Shown: positions 61,873 through 64,000 of the stretch, in pieces
How the letters are laid out: each line of letters starts with the position of its first letter
Numbering within the stretch: position 1 is the stretch's first letter
Origin: Acidovorax sp. Leaf160
Lineage (GTDB): Bacteria; Pseudomonadota; Gammaproteobacteria; Burkholderiales; Burkholderiaceae_C
DNA length: 64,000 nt
Direction of reading: 5' to 3'
Assembly: GCF_001424265.1 (NCBI RefSeq)
Contig: NZ_LMOV01000025.1
Coordinates: 208,240 to 272,239 of the forward strand
The notes under the pieces: model-generated
Databases searched by the model: none
Seen by the model: only the letters and a program-made list of their open reading frames with translations
Told to the model about the DNA's origin: nothing
Translations under genes and position numbers: made by a program

Positions 61873-63453
61873 TCAGCGCAGGGCCGGCATCGCCCCTGCA
61901 GGCAGCGCCCCGAACGTCGTCACTGCATCGTCGCCCACGCGGAACTGGTCCACCGTGTGAGACAAGGCCTGCGCCTGGTGCGCCAGCGACTGGGCTGCGG
62001 CCAGGGCTTCCTCCACCAGCGCGGCATTCTGCTGGGTGCTCTGGTCCATCTGCGACACGGCCTGGTTCACCTGCGCGATGCCGGCGCTCTGCTCCGCGCT
62101 GGCCGCCGTGATCTCGCCCACCATGCTGGTCACCCGGCCCACGCCGTCGACGATCTCGCGCATCGTTTCACCGGCCTGCTGAACCAGTCCGGTGCCCAGG
62201 CTGACCTTGGCGACGGAATCGTCGATCAGGCCCTTGATCTCCTTGGCGGCCGAGGCCGAGCGCTGCGCCAGGCTGCGCACTTCCGAGGCCACCACGGCAA
62301 AGCCCCGTCCCTGCTCGCCGGCGCGGGCAGCTTCCACGGCGGCGTTCAACGCCAGGATGTTGGTCTGGAAGGCGATGCCGTCGATCACGCTGATGATGTC
62401 CACGATCTTGCGCGACGACTGGTCGATGGAGCCCATGGTGTCCACCACCTGGTCGACCACCGCGCCGCCCCGCGCGGCCACGCCGGAAGCGGCCTGCGCC
62501 AGCTCGTTGGCGCGGCGTGCGTTCTCGGCGTTCTGCTGCACGGTGGCGGTCAGCTCTTCCATCGACGCGGCGGTCTCCTCCAGCGCGCTGGCCTGCGACT
62601 CGGTGCGCGAGGACAGGTCGCTGTTGCCCGATGCAATCTCGGCCGAAGCCGTCGTGATGGAGCCGGTGCTGTCGCGCACCTGCCGCACCAGGTGCGCCAG
62701 GTTGTCCCGCATGATCCGGATGGCGTGCAGGATGCTGGTCTCATCGCCTGCGCGCGTCTGCACGTCGACCGCCAGATTGCCGGTGGAGATCTGGTTCACC
62801 ACATCGGCCGCGTATTGCGGCTCGCCGCCCAGCTGGCGCATGAGCGAGCGCTGCATGTTCCAGGCGAGCCAGCCCACCGCCAGCATCAGCACGCCGCCGA
62901 TCGACAGCAGGATGGCGGTGTTGCGCCAGAAGGCGGTCTCGATGTCGTCGATGTAGTCGCCGAAGCCGATGATCCAGTCGAAGGGCTCGAACTTGATGAT
63001 GGCGTACATCTTCTCGACCGGCTCCTTGGCGCCAGGGCGCGTGCCCGGGGCCACCACCATGGCCACCGTCTTGCCCTGCAGCGCCGCGCGGTAGCGCTCG
63101 CCCGCAGCCCGCCCCACCTTCTCGTCCACGATGCCCACGCGCTTGGGGTTGGGGTGGACGTAGTTCACGTCGTCGGTGTAGCCGCGCACGAAGAAGTACA
63201 GATCGCCCTTGTGGAAGCTGGCGATGGCCTGCTTGGCCTGCCTGAGCGCCTCTTCCCGCGAGATCTTGCCGGCCTTCTCCAGGTCGTAGGCCTTCTGGGC
63301 CGCCTCGTTGGCCAGCACCACCAGGGTGGACAGCTGCGCCGTCCGCTCCTCCATCATCGACTGATACAGCGTCGTCAGCGCCACCGCCGACAGCACCAGC
63401 AAACCCAGCAGCGTCGTGCCGCACAGCAGCACGATGCGTGTTCTCAACTTCAT
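61873..63453 (-). CDS. Methyl-accepting chemotaxis protein with a Cache sensor
   Basis: A 526-residue receptor with two membrane helices (about 7-28 and 184-206), a single Cache-type sensor domain between them ([53 protein letters not shown]), HAMP, and the signalling tip [37 protein letters not shown]. No CheR-tether pentapeptide is evident at the C-terminus. Ligand unknown. It converges on nadM; GGAGAG precedes its ATG. Confidence 0.95.
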   Translation of the reverse strand: MKLRTRIVLLCGTTLLGLLVLSAVALTTLYQSMMEERTAQLSTLVVLANEAAQKAYDLEKAGKISREEALRQAKQAIASFHKGDLYFFVRGYTDDVNYVHPNPKRVGIVDEKVGRAAGERYRAALQGKTVAMVVAPGTRPGAKEPVEKMYAIIKFEPFDWIIGFGDYIDDIETAFWRNTAILLSIGGVLMLAVGWLAWNMQRSLMRQLGGEPQYAADVVNQISTGNLAVDVQTRAGDETSILHAIRIMRDNLAHLVRQVRDSTGSITTASAEIASGNSDLSSRTESQASALEETAASMEELTATVQQNAENARRANELAQAASGVAARGGAVVDQVVDTMGSIDQSSRKIVDIISVIDGIAFQTNILALNAAVEAARAGEQGRGFAVVASEVRSLAQRSASAAKEIKGLIDDSVAKVSLGTGLVQQAGETMREIVDGVGRVTSMVGEITAASAEQSAGIAQVNQAVSQMDQSTQQNAALVEEALAAAQSLAHQAQALSHTVDQFRVGDDAVTTFGALPAGAMPALR

Positions 63454-63838
63454 CTCGTCTCTCCCCGGACTGTCACAAAAACTTAACAGTCCAATATAAC
63501 AACTGGAAACAATAGGGCCTGTGGCTTATGGGGCAAGTCCGTGGGGTGGAAACTTCGGTGGGTCGAAATTACGCGCAGGGCACGTGAACTCGGGACGGAG
63601 ACGGAGGCGATGCATAGCTGCCTTAAGCCAGCCTGAAGCGTTCCGCGCCGGCCCGTGCCGAGCCCCCTGGACTGGGTTGGCCTCCCTGGTCGCGCTGACG
63701 AGGCGCGCAGGAGCGGCAAAACGCCAGGTTGTCATCTGCCAGCCCAGCGATCAAGCCCCAGGGGAATGAGCCGCTCGTGCCATCCACACCACCTGGGCCG
63801 CCCTGCGAAGTCTGGAAGTTTCAAGCCTTTTTAGGATC
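63454..63838. other. Intergenic region upstream of the chemoreceptor
   Basis: This stretch starts with an AT-rich patch (TAACAGTCCAATATAACAA, 63484-63502) that probably holds the chemoreceptor promoter. Beyond it I find no recognisable gene; short frames on both strands have no family features. Confidence 0.5.
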
Positions 63839-63882
63839 CAGCGCCCGACACATCAGCGTTTCTAGCTATTGAAGTAATAGCG
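63839..63882 (+). repeat. AT-rich two-hairpin element, copy 10
   Basis: AGCGCC, CATCAGCG, then GCTATT (63865-63870) and AATAGC (63876-63881), perfect 6-bp arms around five bases. Confidence 0.75.
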
Positions 63883-63904
63883 CAAGATGGGCCACCAACG
63901 ATAA

Positions 63905-63965
63905 GACCCGGCCAGGGCCGGGTCCGCTCGGTGCAGCCGGCGCGCAAGCGATGGCTGCGCGCCGG
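63905..63965 (-). terminator. Two consecutive strong hairpins, terminator of the gene at the right edge
   Basis: GACCCGGCC (63905-63913) pairs with GGCCGGGTC (63916-63924), 9 bp; CCGGCGCGCA (63937-63946) pairs with TGCGCGCCGG (63956-63965), 10 bp. On the minus strand the second-read hairpin is followed by TTATCGTT. This suits a gene reading leftwards from beyond the window. Confidence 0.6.
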
Positions 63966-63973
63966 AGGGTCGG

Positions 63974-64000
63974 TCAGCGCGACAGCGCGTCCTGCGTCGC
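63974..64000 (-). CDS. Possible 3' end of a gene beyond the window
   Basis: On the minus strand the last 27 bases read ATQDALSR and a TGA stop (63974-63976), just before the two-hairpin terminator. Too short to identify; inferred only from the terminator and the open frame. Confidence 0.3.
   Translation of the reverse strand, partial: ATQDALSR

Noticed and set aside
63483..63769. Short frames near the right end as possible genes or an insertion-sequence remnant
   Set aside because: No transposase motif, terminal repeat or coding signature could be recognised; left as intergenic.

Overview
The window looks like chromosome of a high-GC betaproteobacterium of the family Comamonadaceae, most like Acidovorax or a close relative. 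The reasons are protein character and gene order: mla operon next to ibaG-murA and his genes, divergent pilMNOPQ and mrcA, dgt after aroB, ccsB-resB-cytochrome c4 opposite engB, and many small AT-rich two-hairpin intergenic repeats. I see no rRNA, tRNA, CRISPR array, prophage or integrative element. Almost everything is housekeeping; the less ordinary material is a few inserted genes, repeats and regulatory sites.

Layout. 1-340: 3' end of a spherulin-4-like gene. 0.5-14.6 kb (minus): one very long co-directional block, read from high to low coordinate: mlaF-E-D-A-C-B (phospholipid transport), an ABC-2 exporter pair, ibaG, murA, hisG, an inserted YhcG/DUF1016 nuclease-like gene, hisD-C-B-H-A, then a strong terminator. 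14.8-17.2 kb (minus): polar amino acid ABC importer. 17.6-23.8 kb (minus): gltBD glutamate synthase. 24-24.8 kb: REP-associated tyrosine transposase (RAYT). 25-26.6 kb: methyltransferase and DUF1415 pair. 27-36 kb (minus): pilMNOPQ, an Ig-like lipoprotein where aroK is usually found, aroB and dgt. 36.4-38.7 kb (plus): mrcA. 38.9-41.8 kb: cyaY, lptM-lysA, and an oxygen-type metallo-beta-lactamase-fold protein behind an FNR-like box. 41.9-48.1 kb (minus): msrPQ, the System II cytochrome c assembly pair ccsB/resB, and cytochrome c4; engB and a hydrolase run the other way. 50-51.8 kb (minus): two tandem lipid A acyltransferase-like genes. 51.86-53.2 kb (plus): a SAM-II-class riboswitch and metK, followed by four and a bit copies of a 136-bp multi-hairpin repeat. 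53.7-55.6 kb: AraC regulator, LysE exporter, DUF1328. 55.7-61.8 kb: NrtR repressor divergent from an NAD salvage operon (cysteine hydrolase, pncB, nadE, nadM-Nudix). 61.9-63.5 kb (minus): a chemoreceptor.

How it works together. The first block joins outer-membrane lipid homeostasis, peptidoglycan precursor synthesis and histidine synthesis through start/stop overlaps. The NAD cluster is a compact regulon with a perfect-arm palindrome between repressor and operon. The cytochrome c4, ResB/CcsB, MsrPQ and oxygen-type MBL genes form a respiration and redox neighbourhood.

The most notable observations are: (1) a roughly 45-bp two-hairpin intergenic element with ten recognisable copies in 64 kb; (2) the 136-bp tandem repeats that supply the last codons and stop of metK; (3) the metK riboswitch with an 8-nt alternative pairing partner next to the ribosome binding site; (4) YhcG inside the his operon; (5) the Ig-like lipoprotein in the pil-aro cluster with no aroK in sight. 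Starts were chosen by reading start codons, Shine-Dalgarno sequences and family lengths by eye; no database search was possible.
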